Below, piece after piece: positions 1-13,970 of a stretch of DNA of 64,000 nt. Origin of the DNA: Diadema setosum (Eukaryota; Echinodermata; Echinoidea; Diadematoida; Diadematidae); contig CM067062.1 of assembly GCA_033980235.1 (NCBI GenBank), positions 13,997,664 to 14,061,663 on the forward strand, read 5' to 3'. Numbering within the stretch: the stretch's first letter is position 1; each line of letters opens with the position of its first letter. The position numbers and the translations under genes are program-made. The notes under the pieces were generated by a model. The model searched no databases and was not told the DNA's origin. It worked only from the letters and a program-made list of their open reading frames with translations.

Positions 1-898
1 ATTTCCACCATATCTATTGAATGCCTGAAGAGATTTTCTTGAAACTTAGTGTATACATGTATTACCCAATTAAGATTCTCTGGTGACAGTTTGGGTCATG
101 AGGTCAAAGGTCAAAGGTCAAAAGGTCAAGTAATAATATTAAAACTTTTTTTTTTTCTCCGTACCTTGGAAAATTGTTCAAGGTATCTTCATGGAACATA
201 GTATATACATGTAATGACTGGAAGTGATTATCTAGAGAATGTAGGGTTCATGAGGTCAAAGGTCAGGGGTCAAAGGTCAAGTGCAAGACTTCAAAATGTA
301 CAGTATTACCCTCATATTTATGCAATGCCAGCAGGGTTATTTTTTTACACTTGGTGTATGTGTGTGTAACCTAATAGAAATTCTCTGGAAAGTTTTTTTT
401 TTTCTCTTTTTGCCTCAAAGGTCAAAAGGTCAAAGATAAGTGAAAGTGTTGAACTAACTTTTTCCTCCATATCTCAGAAGTGGCTCAAGTTACCTTGAAA
501 CTTAGTACATATTATGCATGTTCTACCTGAAAGTAATTATCTTATGAATTTTAGGGTCAAGGGCCAGATGAAAATGGTAACAATTTACTATTCAATTCAG
601 AAATTAAACTTTTTCTCCACACCTGTACCTTGAAAATTACTCAATGCCTAAATGTATGAATGGGTCAAAGTCAAGTTAAAGTCCTTAAATCCCTAGATAC
701 ATGCTCTCCTATTCATCCAATTAAACCTACGTCAAGGAAGGTGAACATTCAACACATTTGTGACAAACTTGTCATTCCAATATTTTGCCAATTTGTGAAA
801 ATGTAATCACACAGTGTCCACATGTACTATCTAGACCTATTGGGAAAATCATGCATTATGGCGGAGGCATACCAGTCGCCAAAGCGACATTTCTAGTT
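1..898 (+). mobile_element. AGGTCA-rich dispersed repeat, copy 1 (left end cut by window)
   Basis: This shares with the repeats at 18231, 21767 and 22650 a common layout: many AGGTCA or AAGGTCAA motifs, stretches like TGTACCTTGAAA, and the 3' end GCATTATGGCGGAGGCAT then GCGACATTTCTAGTT. Positions 101-120 hold three perfect AGGTCA hexamers spaced by one base. It is non-coding. The element class is unknown to me; it looks like a non-autonomous repeat family. Confidence 0.75.
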
Positions 899-1032
899 AA
901 CCATGCTAACTGATATTTAAATACATTATTCCTGTAGGAATTGGAACTAAGAAAATTTCACTGTGCATTGAACAATTTTGTGCTTGGTCACCTTTAATTC
1001 CCACCATCTATCTCTGCCTATCTGCCTATCAG

Positions 1033-1254
1033 ACATCAATGAATGTGAGGGGGACCCTTGTGTTAATGGGACCTGCATCAATGGAGAAAATCAGTTCACA
1101 TGCGACTGCAACCCAGGCTGGGTCGGGGACCTCTGTGATGATAGGGATGACTGCTTCACCCAGCCCTGCCGTAATGGTGCTCCCTGTATTGATGGCATGG
1201 ATACCTTCACATGTTCCTGTTTGCAAGGATGGACGGGATCCCTCTGTGAAATTG
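1033..1254 (+). CDS. Exon with two EGF-like domains (first calcium-binding)
   Basis: This 222-bp phase 1-1 exon follows a CAG acceptor at 1030-1032 and ends at a GTTAGT donor. It encodes 74 residues holding two complete six-cysteine EGF domains. The first begins with DINEC, the calcium-binding EGF signature, and both end in the usual G-x-x-C pattern (GWVGDLC, GWTGSLC). Such domains form rod-like, calcium-stiffened arrays in extracellular proteins. Two EGF domains in one exon, beside single-domain exons, suggests a lost intron or an old fusion. It is the first exon I can support; the 5' part of the gene lies upstream. Confidence 0.88.
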
Positions 1255-4200
1255 GTTAGTTTGTTATTTGTTGTTATTGGAAAGCTTACTGCTCTACTTT
1301 CATATCTGGTTTGACATGCACAGTATGCAGTGTAGCAGTGCTGTCTTTAGGATGTGTTATGTATTATCTGTTGCATGTGCTCTCAATCCAGCAGAAAATC
1401 ATGATGTTAACCTTTGATTAAGTCATGGAGAACTTGTTGGAAAAAATTCTTTTTGGAAGCAATGTACATTGTAATCCTTACTGATGCGTGCCCTTTCAGG
1501 ATGATATGTGTGCATACAGTACAACTGTCCCCTCAATGATAAATTGTTCATGGACAAATTTGTATTCTTATTAAATTGTTTGTTGTTGATGTTTTGCTTT
1601 TCATTCCAAGTACCAAGTTCTCACTCCTCAGAAGTTTCAAAAGCAAAATGTGGCAAATTCAAAGAATGTTGAAACCAGTGGCCCAAATCAGCACATTTTA
1701 CATGTGCCTAGGTGTGATTAAACAGTGACAACAGCCATCATGATTCAAAGAGAGCAAAACATTCTGAAATAGCTCTTTTGTTTGACCAGTCCATAAACCT
1801 CAAATCAGTTGGAATTTTCTCACACATTAGAGCGGAGCTGGTGTTTTAATATTTCCACTATTTGCTTTTGCGTATGGTAGACATTGATGAGTGTGCAGAT
1901 CAACCTTGTGACCATGATGGGGTCTGTGAGGACCTTGTGGGTGGCTACCAATGCAACTGTACCAACGGATGGGAGGGAGATAACTGTGAACTTGGTAAGA
2001 TCTTTATGTTTGTCGTGAAAAGACAAGTTACAATACATGTACCTATATGTGTAAATGAATTAATGAATCATTGCTTTAAAGGAGCCTTGTAGTTTAATGA
2101 TCATAAATGTCCGCTGCATCTTTCATAGTATGTATCTTTCATCTAGTTTTATAGTTTTGTGATTTGTTCTTAGTATACACCAATGAGACCCTCACATACT
2201 GGGGCTGGATATATTTGTGACACTACAGTACCTTTAAAAATATGGCAACCATGTCTTCTTGCAAGAATCAGATATTCATTACCTGATTACATTTCACAGA
2301 TTTCTGTCCCAGTTTCTGGGCTGTTTACATTAATCTTATGTTGTGTGTATTTTTGCTACTGAAAATCAGCTTTGAAGAACAAAATGCATGCATGTCCAGC
2401 ATTTCATTGTATGTTGCGGAGTGATTTGAATTGTCTCAAGCATATGATTGTGTTTGTGTGTGTTTGCAAAGTGACAAGGATACAGGTTTGTGTGAAACAA
2501 ACCTTGACTTTCCCCTGACCTTCAGCTGTAAGATTTGACGCTTTCTCATTCCAGAAATTAACGAGTGCGCCAGCTACCCCTGTGTGAATGGAGGAACCTG
2601 CTTTGACTTTGTAGGCTACTTCAGATGCTCCTGCACGACAAGCTTTTCTGGTGACAGATGCGAGATTGGTGAGAGTTGCATTTTTCTTTCTCTTTTGAAT
2701 GCAGAGAAGATTTACGAACTAGTGTTGCAGGCTTTAAAAACTTTGAGGAGAGGTTAGCTTTGCAGAATATGAGACTGGTGCTTTTCAGTTCATTTCAGTT
2801 CAGTTTTGTTAGTGCATTTTATTGTCAATATGATGTTACAACAGCATTAGAATAATTATATGCAAAATAGAGGCGCCTTGATAATGTAATACATACAATG
2901 TACATAAAAACATATAAACTAAAGATATAAACCAAGTTCATGCTAACCCGTTTACATTTGTGTCATCTTTGCACTATAGACATTTCTCCGTGTTCCACTG
3001 ATCCTTGTGAAAATGGTGCAACATGTGTTGGCCTTGGAATTGGACAGTACTCTTGTGAATGCATCGAAGGCTTCTTTGGGAAAGACTGTCAAATCAGTAA
3101 GAATCTGCTTGTTTTCACTGTATTCAAGGAACCCATCAGAGTGTATTCTGTTTTGTAAACATTCAGAGTAATCTGATGTAAGCCTGATTTCAAGAGAAGG
3201 TGTGACGATTCCATGTAGTGATGTGCTCTGAAAACGTGTAGATCCTAGTCCATGGAAAGGTTGTCTCCTTTTCAATGTACACTTTGCCACTTGTTCCTGC
3301 TTAAGATAAAAGTGCATGGAACTCATTGATGTTACTTTAAGGTAAAAGAGTATGTACATGCAGATGTAGAGAGAAGAACACTTTTGTCAACACAGTACAA
3401 AGTGAGGAGTGAAGTTGCATTGTTACTGACAATATTGGTTGGGATCACAGGGATACAGTAATTGAATAGTGTTAGTAATAAATATCTGATGGACACAACA
3501 GAATATTCTGATGTGTCTTTATTTCCTTGCAGTAAGAAATATGAAAAGTAACACAAATGCAATTCATTGTAAGTGATTTACACTCACTTTTTTGTTGCCC
3601 AATTAGCATAAGGGTTTAATGACACTTTTCCTTCATCAAATACTTACACTGTATTACATAATTTGTGTAGTCCACATTTTGTATCAATGGCCTTCATGAA
3701 GGAATTTTGCTCTGTTACAGTGCTGGGTTTCTTTAACTCCTATTTTTACCAAATGGAGGGGGTGGGGGAGTGAAATTTAATGAGCATTTTTGTGGTTGGT
3801 AAAGTAAACTGTAGTAGCAGTAAAAGTGAACCATTTATAGAAATGGGCTGGACATTCTGTATTTATTTGCAGATGAGTTTATACATTACAGCATTGATAC
3901 TTCTAATGCAATGCAAAATGTGCATGTAAATGTGTATTTGTTATTTGAAATAACCAAACTATTCTGTTTTTAGATGCCAATGACTGCTTCAGCACACCCT
4001 GTGAAAATGGAGGCACCTGTAAAGATCTGGTGAATGCCTATGAGTGTGAATGCATCATTGGCTTTGCCGGTGTGAACTGTGAACAAGGTCTGTAGATGAT
4101 ACCATTTCTGTTTTCAATAGGCACTTGTCACTCCTTTGCCGCGCTGTCTGTACAGATACACACCCATAGCTCTAAACTGTGCGGTAAAACATTTGAATAT

Positions 4201-7200
4201 ACATGTAGTCCATTGGTGATATTAAGTAAATGAGAACATATAGTAAAGTCATATGTTTTGAAATATTCAAATGAGGAAGAGTTTTGGTTTCTTTTTCTGT
4301 TCTCTTTAAATGATATGTTTAGATGTTGCTGATGTGATTCTGGAAATTGCATATGCCGTTTGGCATGGCTGGATATCTAGAACTTGAGAAGCAATGATAT
4401 CAATGCTATGAAGAACTTGTGTCAATCGTAATTACACATTGTAATTCCCAAAATTTGATTAAGAGGAAACATGACATTTACTTGTTTAGGATGAGCTGAT
4501 TTTGCTATAATACACATTTCCCATAGACACCTACCTATATACTTGGGACTAGTCTTCAACGGGCTAACATGACATGTGCACAAGCAGACAGAAAAAAAAA
4601 AAACTACAGAAAAGAGCATAGGTAGACATGACACAACCATAGTAAATAAACCTGCTGGGAGTATCCATCTATAATGGAGTTATGATACTTGTATGATGTC
4701 TGCTCCTTTCCTCTCATCCACACCAGATGACAGACCCGAGATTGAGATCGTTAGAATCTGGAACAATGCCATCACCGTCTACTGGGTTGTCCTCATCGAG
4801 GTGGACTGGTTCCGCTTTGAGTACCAGCTGTCTGGTGCCTCGGACTGGACCTCCGTGGAGCTGGATGGGGACAGACGCCTCTACAGCATTCTGGACTTGA
4901 TGGATGAGACCGACTACCGCGTCCAGATTGTGATGCGGCGAACGGAGAGTGGGACTGTTGCTACCACTGAGCCCGTCACTGTCACAACGTGTGCTCAAGG
5001 CTTCAGTGGAGAAAATTGCACTGATGGTATGGCAGTTTAAGCTGGACCTTTTGTTCTTCATGATTTTGCTGAAGATTCTTTGATAGGTATTAATTCATAC
5101 TTTTTTTTTTGAGTGGAAGATTTTCTTTTAAAAGAATCCTTGTGTGTGTGTGTGTGTTGGTATGTATGTGTGTATGTATGTTCAATTATTTTTCTCTGTC
5201 TCATATCATGATCGATGCCATGCCATAAACTAAGACAGATGTGCAGTACGTGAAGAGGAATCAATGAGGCTAGACTCATTGCATTTTTGCCTTCACCTAA
5301 GTATCTATTTAATGTGGTACGTAAAAACCATGTGACTCCTGGCCAAGCTGAAGTTTAGAGAAAACTGATTTGTTATTAACATCTGTGATCTTTCCACTTT
5401 ATTCACACCGCAGATGCAAGAGACATGCCCTTCAACTTACAAATTCAGACGGCACGGACTACCTCGCTTACAGTGACCTGGGAGGCCACTTTTACCCCAC
5501 CCACATTGAACCTGATCCAGTTCCAGTACAGAGTCTATGGGACTACGACATGGCTGATGGGCCCTACGATAAGCAATGTCTCCCTGGGTATTGCCGACAT
5601 CCCTTCCTTGCGAGGGAGAGAGTACTACGACATGCGGATCATCGTCACAAATCTTAACACTTCATTCAGCACCACAAGCCTTGGGAATCGATTCTTCACG
5701 TGCATGCCAAACAGAATTGGGCCCAACTGCGAATACGGTATGTGATATCTGTTATTGTGAAGCTTAAGTGGGAGATCGAATAAGCCACATCCTTACCCAT
5801 ACCTCTAGTCTGTTAGTCTTGACCCATAATGAAACTGTAGCACCAATTTCATTGTAGTTTTCAAAAGAATGAGGTAATATGATGGTAGTAGTAGAAAGTT
5901 CTTCATATTTCATTGATATGAGCTCCAGTGTTGATCAAGTAAATTCACTTATGCTGAAAACTTCTTGAGGATAGAAGTGCTTTATGTGGTACCAAACATT
6001 CCTGATTCAAATCTTTGCATGAATTTATTTGCTGCTTAATTGCTGAAAAGGCTCTATCTGGATCAGTTCCGGGCCACGCATGGTCAATAACCTAATATAA
6101 TAACCACCCATCATTGCACATTGCATACTTACTTGTTACTACGCAGAGTACCAAATCTGCACAGTGTGGGGAGATCCACACTACATCACCTTTGATGGCG
6201 TCTCCTACGACTACCAAGGGGAGTGTGACTACACCTTGGTCACTGATATTTGTGAGGATTCTATACCCAGTGTTCTTCCTAGTTTCCACCTGTGGAGTGA
6301 TAACGTCAAACGGCGGCCTTCCGACTCTGTGTCCTACCTTCGCGAGCTCCTGCTGGACTACGAGGGCACAGTCTACGCCATCGAGCGCGAGCATGTTGTG
6401 ACGGTCGATGGTGTTCGCATCACGCCTCCTTATCAATCACAGGACGGCTCAATCTACATCTTCTACACTGGAGCACATACGGTAGGTCCAGTACTGCAAG
6501 ACCTACTCCATTTTATCCTATTGGGCTATTAATGTCTTGTGATTACCAAGTGATCTTTGTGCATTTTGATTGTTTAATTGCCATAGAACTAATGTTCATG
6601 TTTTTTTTTTATAGATATGTTGTAAGTATTCATTTACCACAATTACACATATTTCACAGAGAGGGCTTTTATTAAAAAGATGAAGGACATGAAATCATTT
6701 TAATCAGCAAAGGTGCAGAGTTACAGCCAGTCACCAACCATGGATATGTCAGGCATGCCAGTCCATGTGAACCTCAAAGAAAGAGGAACATAATTCACTG
6801 GTTACAACGGTTTAACATACTTGCCAACTAGTAAGATTTTATCAGATTCAGTAAGATTTTTTATGTTAAAAATAGCAAAATCAGATTTTCTGTCAGAGAA
6901 ATCAGATTTTAAAAAAATATCTAGATATGCCTTTCATGTGTATTTTCTGAAGATTTGACCGAAAGTAAGATTTTTAACTTCAGTTTGCATATAAAATAAG
7001 ATTTTTGCAATCCACGAGTAAGATATTTCATCTTGAAATGTTGGCAGGCATGGTTTAACTGTGTCCATGTATTTGTTGTTCACACACCATGGAAGTCATT
7101 TGCAAAATAATGCCCAAAACTCTCTATATTTTACAAAATTATCAGCTATTCTTTTGAAAAATCTGCTTCTTTTATGTGACTACATTCCCTTCCTCTTCTC

Positions 7201-10200
7201 ACAGTTCATCTCCACTGAGTTTGGGCTTCGTGTTCAGTATGATGGAAGGTACCGTGCAGAAATCACACTCCCAGAGACCTACCGGAACCACACCTGTGGT
7301 CTGTGCGGGACATACGATGGCGTGAGAGACAATGATTACACCAGACCAGATGGCAGGGTGGTAAGACTCCTGATAATTGCCATACAGCCACACTCTACAC
7401 CCATCATCGTATTAAAGTGTAAACCACATCATCTGTAAAAGCTCTCTTATATCTCCTCTCATACATGTATCTCACTTGTGAGATGATGTGATCCATTCCC
7501 CAGTTCCATCATACCAGTACAATGTATGCATTTGCAAAATTTTGTAGAAAGTTATATTTCATTTGTTCTTTGTAATTGGATAAATATGTGCATCAGTGTT
7601 TCAGTCAACAACTGTGAAAAATGTTTTCATCTACAGAATGCATTAATGTCGTTCTTAGCCTTGTTGAAAGTAATTTGGCATACAATAGTGTCACAGCTTC
7701 AGCACAAGGGAGACATTGTTATATCAATGAATGACAAAACTGTATGTCTCTTTTAATATGCTTAGTGTGTTCTCCACTTTTGTCATTAACAAGATTTATG
7801 AATGTGACTTGACCCTCACCCTTGACCCCCTCTACCCTTTGACCCTCGTTCCAACAGGTCACCTCTGCTGTACTGTTTGCCAACAGCTGGAGCGGCTCTG
7901 AGTGCACCTCACCTGGTGATCTGGTGGACCCGTGCTCAGATGATGCCGCCCGTACTTCAGCCTCAACGCAGTGTAGCATTCTCTCTGATGAGGATGGTAC
8001 AAATTTTCTTTCATCACTTTGATACTAAACAGAATTTTATTGGATATTGTTCATGTGCTATTTTTCTTTGATTATTGGATAATTTGTCGTGCAGATAACA
8101 CTTATTGACATATATTATGATCTCTGCAGAAGCTTTCATCAATACTTTCTCAGGTCTGCAGTGAGAATAAAAGATCTAATTTGTTTCCCCTTATTACCAC
8201 TGAATATTGCAGTAGGAGACAAGATTAGAAAGTATACATACACGTGTAGGAATTCTACGTTCCAGCAAGTGAAGCATTAATTGTGTTGTAGTGACTTAAT
8301 CTAGCTGCCATTTAGATTTGATGCTGTGACTGGATCCATATTGTACTGGTAACAGTGATAAATTGTGAAGGTGATAAGCAATCAAAACCTGTTTCCTTTA
8401 ATGAATACAGCATTTAATGATTCATGTATCATGTTCTTTTTAAAATTAGGCAGGACATGAAGAGAGAAAACCAATTTGCAATTATGTTGACACAAACTGC
8501 CACTAGAAGGGGACATCTTGTGTGGTAGATGTGATGGCCAGTAATTTTGTTTTTAGGTCAAACAGTACAGGTACGGTATACCTTACAAGAAAAAGCTTTT
8601 GATGTCAAGATATCATATGGAATATCTATTTCACTGTTGAACATATTCTCATACAGGCATGCTTGGAGATTGCTTTAGCTATGTTGACCCGTCCTCATAT
8701 TTCCTGGCTTGTGTGTATGATCTGTGCGCAACTCTACCCGATGATGATTTGCTGTGTGAGGATGTTGATGCCTACGCCTCTGCCTGCAGGGAGGCAGGAG
8801 GGTCGCCTGGGAACTGGAGAACCGAGTTGACCCAGTGTGGTATGCAGTGTCTTTCATGTCATACCTACAGCCTGTGCCTCCTTTGCAATATTTTCTCTTT
8901 CTTCATTTACTATGAATGCACACATTTTCACGGTGCAATGATTTTTTGCACATTTTGCACTACTTTTGGCTAAAGCAAATTCTAAAACCCGCGAAAATAT
9001 CTTCTCAATTTTCTCTGCTCATTGAAATGGGTTGGCAATCATGCAGCAAGAATCCAAGAACCCACGAATAGGTTTTTTGAGCCATTCAGTGCAAAAAATT
9101 CATTGTGTGAAAATATAAACGCTTGCAGTAGCTCTCTTTCTATCTATCTCACACTTGTAATGATATTTCCTTAGAGAGCTTGGAAAGGAGAGAATAAAGT
9201 CAGGTATTCTATTCATGGAATTCCATCACATTCAGTTTCCAAGACGATATCAAGTCTCTCTCTTTTTTTTTTTTTTCAAAATTCATTGTAACAGTGAACT
9301 ATCAGAAAAACAAACAAACTTAATTGTGATCATTTCCGATTGAAAACCTTCATTGAACTGTTAGCCTTAAGGTACAATAAATTGTATGTACGTATATTAT
9401 AAAAGGAATTGTGTCTATTTCTTTTAATGGCTGTTTATATTATTTTGATTTTGTCAGAATTATTTAATTTTTTACAAGTGAAAAAGTAAAACAAACTGAA
9501 ACTGAATATTTGTTTCTCTTTCTTACAGACACCACTTACATACAGAAACTGTGATACATCCTTGCATGAAATGGATTCACTGATAAAAAAGGTGCACTTG
9601 TGCTGTGATATTAAAGTAAAGTGTCATGTATCTAGTACAACATCACCAAAGTTTTTATCCAGATCCTTGATAAAGCATACAAGCTGTCTGCTAATATTTT
9701 CTGACATTGATTAGGCCTACCTGCCCTTAAATGGGCTTCATCTTGCTTTATCTATATCATAATTTGTCATCATCATCATTATTATTATTCTTTTTGAATG
9801 ATGACATGGTAGAGCTGTCCTGCCCAGAAAGCATGACACTCAGCTCGTGTGCCAGTGGCTGCCCACTCTCTTGTGCTGAGCCATCTGGCCGACCAGACTG
9901 CCCGGTGTCCTGCATCGAGGCTTGTGTGTGTAATGATGGTCTGATCTGGGATGGGCTAGCATGTGTTGCACCAGAAGACTGTGGCTGCTTGCTGCCAAGT
10001 GGAGAATACCTCTCGGTAAGAGTCATTTTTGCTCCTTCTCTCTCTGCTCCATTTCTCTCTCTCTTATTTTGAAATTCCATTTGGTAGTCTTATTTAGATA
10101 TGTATATTCTCACTGTTATTCCATTTGGTATGAAATGATGATTAATTTGTATGTATTTTTACTTTGTAAACATGATAATGTCAGCCCTGTAGCTGCTAAT

Positions 10201-13200
10201 CATGCGTATCATTCTTTTTATGTGAAATAAAGCGTTACTTGAACTTTATCTCGAACTCTGGCTTATTCAAGATTCCTTGTGAAGGTGTTCACCTTTGCCT
10301 CCCATCCTTCAGCATGGTCTTGTCTTCTGCTGTTAATCAATTATTCTTTACAAGTTTAATTCGCTGGCTTTGAAGTTATAGCATTTACGATATATACTAT
10401 TACATTCACAGGTGTTATCATGGAAGCAAGCAATTCAAAGAGACTAAGACTAACAGGCGGTATATGTTTAATGAAGACAGGGTATCAGGGTTTTAGCTGC
10501 ATGAGTATATTACATGAAATGCCATAAATCTGGACCAATGTAGTCAACAAACTTTTGGGACACAGTAAGTGCTCAAAGTTAATGTACATTGTAAGTCATC
10601 ATTGTGAGTAAGATTATTAATGCATAGTGGACATAGAATACCATAACTTTGGACCAGCCTGGTAAACAAATGTCTGGAACACACTAAGTGTTCTAAGAGT
10701 GAACAGGATTCATACAAAAAATTGTCTTAAAGCATTGTTAGTGAATATTGTAATTTCTTTATCAATAAAAGTGCTGGCCTTAATATGAGATAGGAGATAG
10801 GAGCCATGCAAATTCAACTGCCACATAAAAAAAATTATGGCATGTCTTTCAATTCCCAGTTGGACGCATGTTGGCCATAAGGCTACCAGTTGCTCCCCGC
10901 TATTTTGATGTAAAATGGAGAAATTATTGATGGAAATTGAGAGGACTTGCTCAAGAGGGCTGCTCCCCTTCAAAGAAAGAAAGAAACAAGAAATATGTGG
11001 TATACCACAGTGTTTGCCTCATCTGCCTTATCAAAATGCATGTATCCTGGCAAGCCCATGACACCAAAACCAACCCATTGGACTACTAGTAACATAACTA
11101 TGCATGTGCTTTTGCCTCTCTTGCCACCAGTCTGGTGAATCCTCCATCAGTGCAAACTGCAGTCAGCAGTGCTCGTGTTCCGGGGGCAACGTGACTTGCG
11201 AACCGCTCTCTTGTGACCCCAACGAGGAGTGCGCCATCAAGGGAGGCGTAAGGGACTGCTACTGCCGAGAAAACTACCAGAGAGAAGGGGAAGTCTGTGT
11301 CAGAGGTAAAGGGAGTGTCTCCAGCCTAGAGAGGAGCGAGCTTTAGATCTGCGACGTGAACGTTATAGAGACGACACGGCCTCCTGGGCCCTGTTTCATA
11401 AAGCTGTTCGTAAAGTTACGAACAACTTTATACGAGTGACTGGTGATCAGTTCTGATATGCTATGCTTATCAGAATTTCCATAATTCAGCACAAGAATTG
11501 ATCACCAGTAGCTCATAAGTCGTTTGTAACTTTACGAACAGCTTTATGAAACACCCCCCTGGGTTGAACAATGGGAAACAGCTGTCACACATGTGCAGAA
11601 CAACATTTTTTGCCTTGGTCATCTTGGCATTTGCATTGCAGATCTAAAGCTTGCTATAATATGTGTGGTCAGCTAGATTGACCACAGTCATGTCTGTTAT
11701 TTGGTGGCACGTGTGATGCATGCAGATTGAATTTACCAAATGAAAATTCAGAAGAAAATTAATACACACAGAGAGCAATCAGTTAATCAAGCTCTAAGGT
11801 TGAGAGGGAGGAGCAATTATTTCAATGGAAAGGGAGTGTCTTGAGCTTTAGGAGAATGTTTGTTGTCAGCAAGATTGACCACAATGATGTCTTGTTATTG
11901 GATGGCAATTAATGTAATCAGTATGAATTTACCAGATAAAACTTCAGAACGAAAAAAATTAATATGTACAGAGAGCAGTCAGTTAATCATAAGCCCTTCG
12001 CATTTAAATGATATCCAGCATGCTAACAGGCTTGGAATAAAACCGAGAGAAATTTAGTGTACATAAGTTATGTGTTTTATTGTTCTCAGAGATTTCTTTG
12101 AAAAAGTACAAAAGCTTATCGGTAAAGAAATGATGTGGCTTTGACGAACAACAGTCTCATGTACCAATTTACATCATTGTGATACAAATATGCAAAGAGA
12201 AAAAGAAAGAGGGAGGGAATTAGAGAGAAGGTGGGGAAGAATGGGACTTAAAAAAAAAAAAACAAACCAAAGAACTGTGACTTGAAGAACAGAGACAATG
12301 AAATGCATTGACTATTGGTAAAATGTTTGGGCTTGTAACTCGTCATTACGAACAGCACCTGGCCGCTGCACCGTGAGAGGGGATCCCCACTACATCACGT
12401 TTGACCGGAGGCGGTTTGACTTCCAGGGCGACTGCGAGTACACCCTTGTCCGGCCCTGCAACAGCAGCGACCCCTCGGTTGCCGACTTTCACCTGTGGGG
12501 TAACAATGTCAAGAACCAACCCTCGGCTCGCGTCTCATTCCTGCGCGGCATCACGCTGGAGTTCAACGGGACGTCGTACTCCATCCGGCAGGGAAATGCG
12601 GTCTACGTCAATGGAATACGATCAGCTGGTTCCTACTTCAGCACCGGGAGCGATGTGGTGATAGAGTGGAGTAGCCAATATGCGGTAAAGCAGATCCCAT
12701 TACTTTGGAAATTGAAAAATGCAAAATCTGTTGAAATGACGCCATGTCTATGCACAAAGAAATGGGTAATTGATTTGCGTCAAGTTTTTTTTTCCCCTTG
12801 CATGGTAGTTGTTGTTAATAGGATTACTTCAAACTGAAATAAACTGGAACATGAGGGATAATTTTTGAGATTACAAAATGTATTTCACATTTCATCATGC
12901 AAGAATTCTCCATAATATAGTAAGACAAGAAATATTAAGCAAGAGTAGAATGATACATAATTTTTTTTTTCATTATCCCCAGGGTTGTGTGATGAGTAGC
13001 ACTAAGTTCTAGGACATTGAAAGAGAGGGAAAGAGCTTTACAATATATTAAGTGTTGGTAAACTCTTTATGGTATGTTTTGGAGTTAAGATTGATCTATT
13101 CCTTGCGCTAGTATCAAATTTTCTCATTCAATAATTGTCTGTCCAGGTAGTCCAGACAGTCTGTGTGGCTACAGATTTCCTGCAAGTTATTACATTACTT

Positions 13201-13937
13201 TATGCTCTGTGTAGTTAAAAGAACTACAAAGATTTATTGATAACACCTTTCGTGGAAACAATAAGCCTTGAACTATAAATTACAGTGAGTAAAATGCTAT
13301 TTCCAAACATTTGCTAACTAAAACTGCATCACCAATACATAGTGATGCAGCAGTCAAGATAAACACATTGTCAATTCTCTTCGTTTTTTTCTTCAGTTCA
13401 CTGAAGAATTTCGATTGTTCACTCATGGGAAAAGTGAACAATGTAGGGTGTGTATTTGTAGTCATTATTTCTATTTTAAGGACTGCAATTGATGATTGTG
13501 ATGATTGTGCCATAATCTCTTCCGTGCAGTTTGTGACAACCTCATTTGGTCTCAGCTTTTCATATGATGGCAGACACATTGCTGAGATTGACCTTGACTA
13601 TAGCTATTTAGGCAAGACCTGTGGACTGTGTGGTACATTTGATGAGGACAGTGACAATGACTTCCATGTGCAAGATGGAAGTCAGGTATGTGTTCTTAAT
13701 AGTCGCCTATTAAATCACAGCGTTGTCATAGATTTTGTTGATATTATGAGGTAGCAAAAAAACAAACAAAAACAAAACCTCCAAACAGATAAAATGTGAA
13801 GCTGAAGAATTGTGGCATGTCTGATACAGACATGTTGTATGTCTTTTATCTGCTAATATTTTCATGTAGTGTTGCATTTGAAACAAAATCTAGAGAAATC
13901 AGCTTGTGCAGTTCTATGTGTATACTGCTGTCTGCAT

Positions 13938-13970
<33 letters not shown>

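Noticed and set aside
9537..9560. TTACAG followed by a short open stretch in unit 1 intron 4
   Set aside because: The stretch stops almost at once and has no donor, and exon 5 of unit 1 is already accounted for at 9813-10015.
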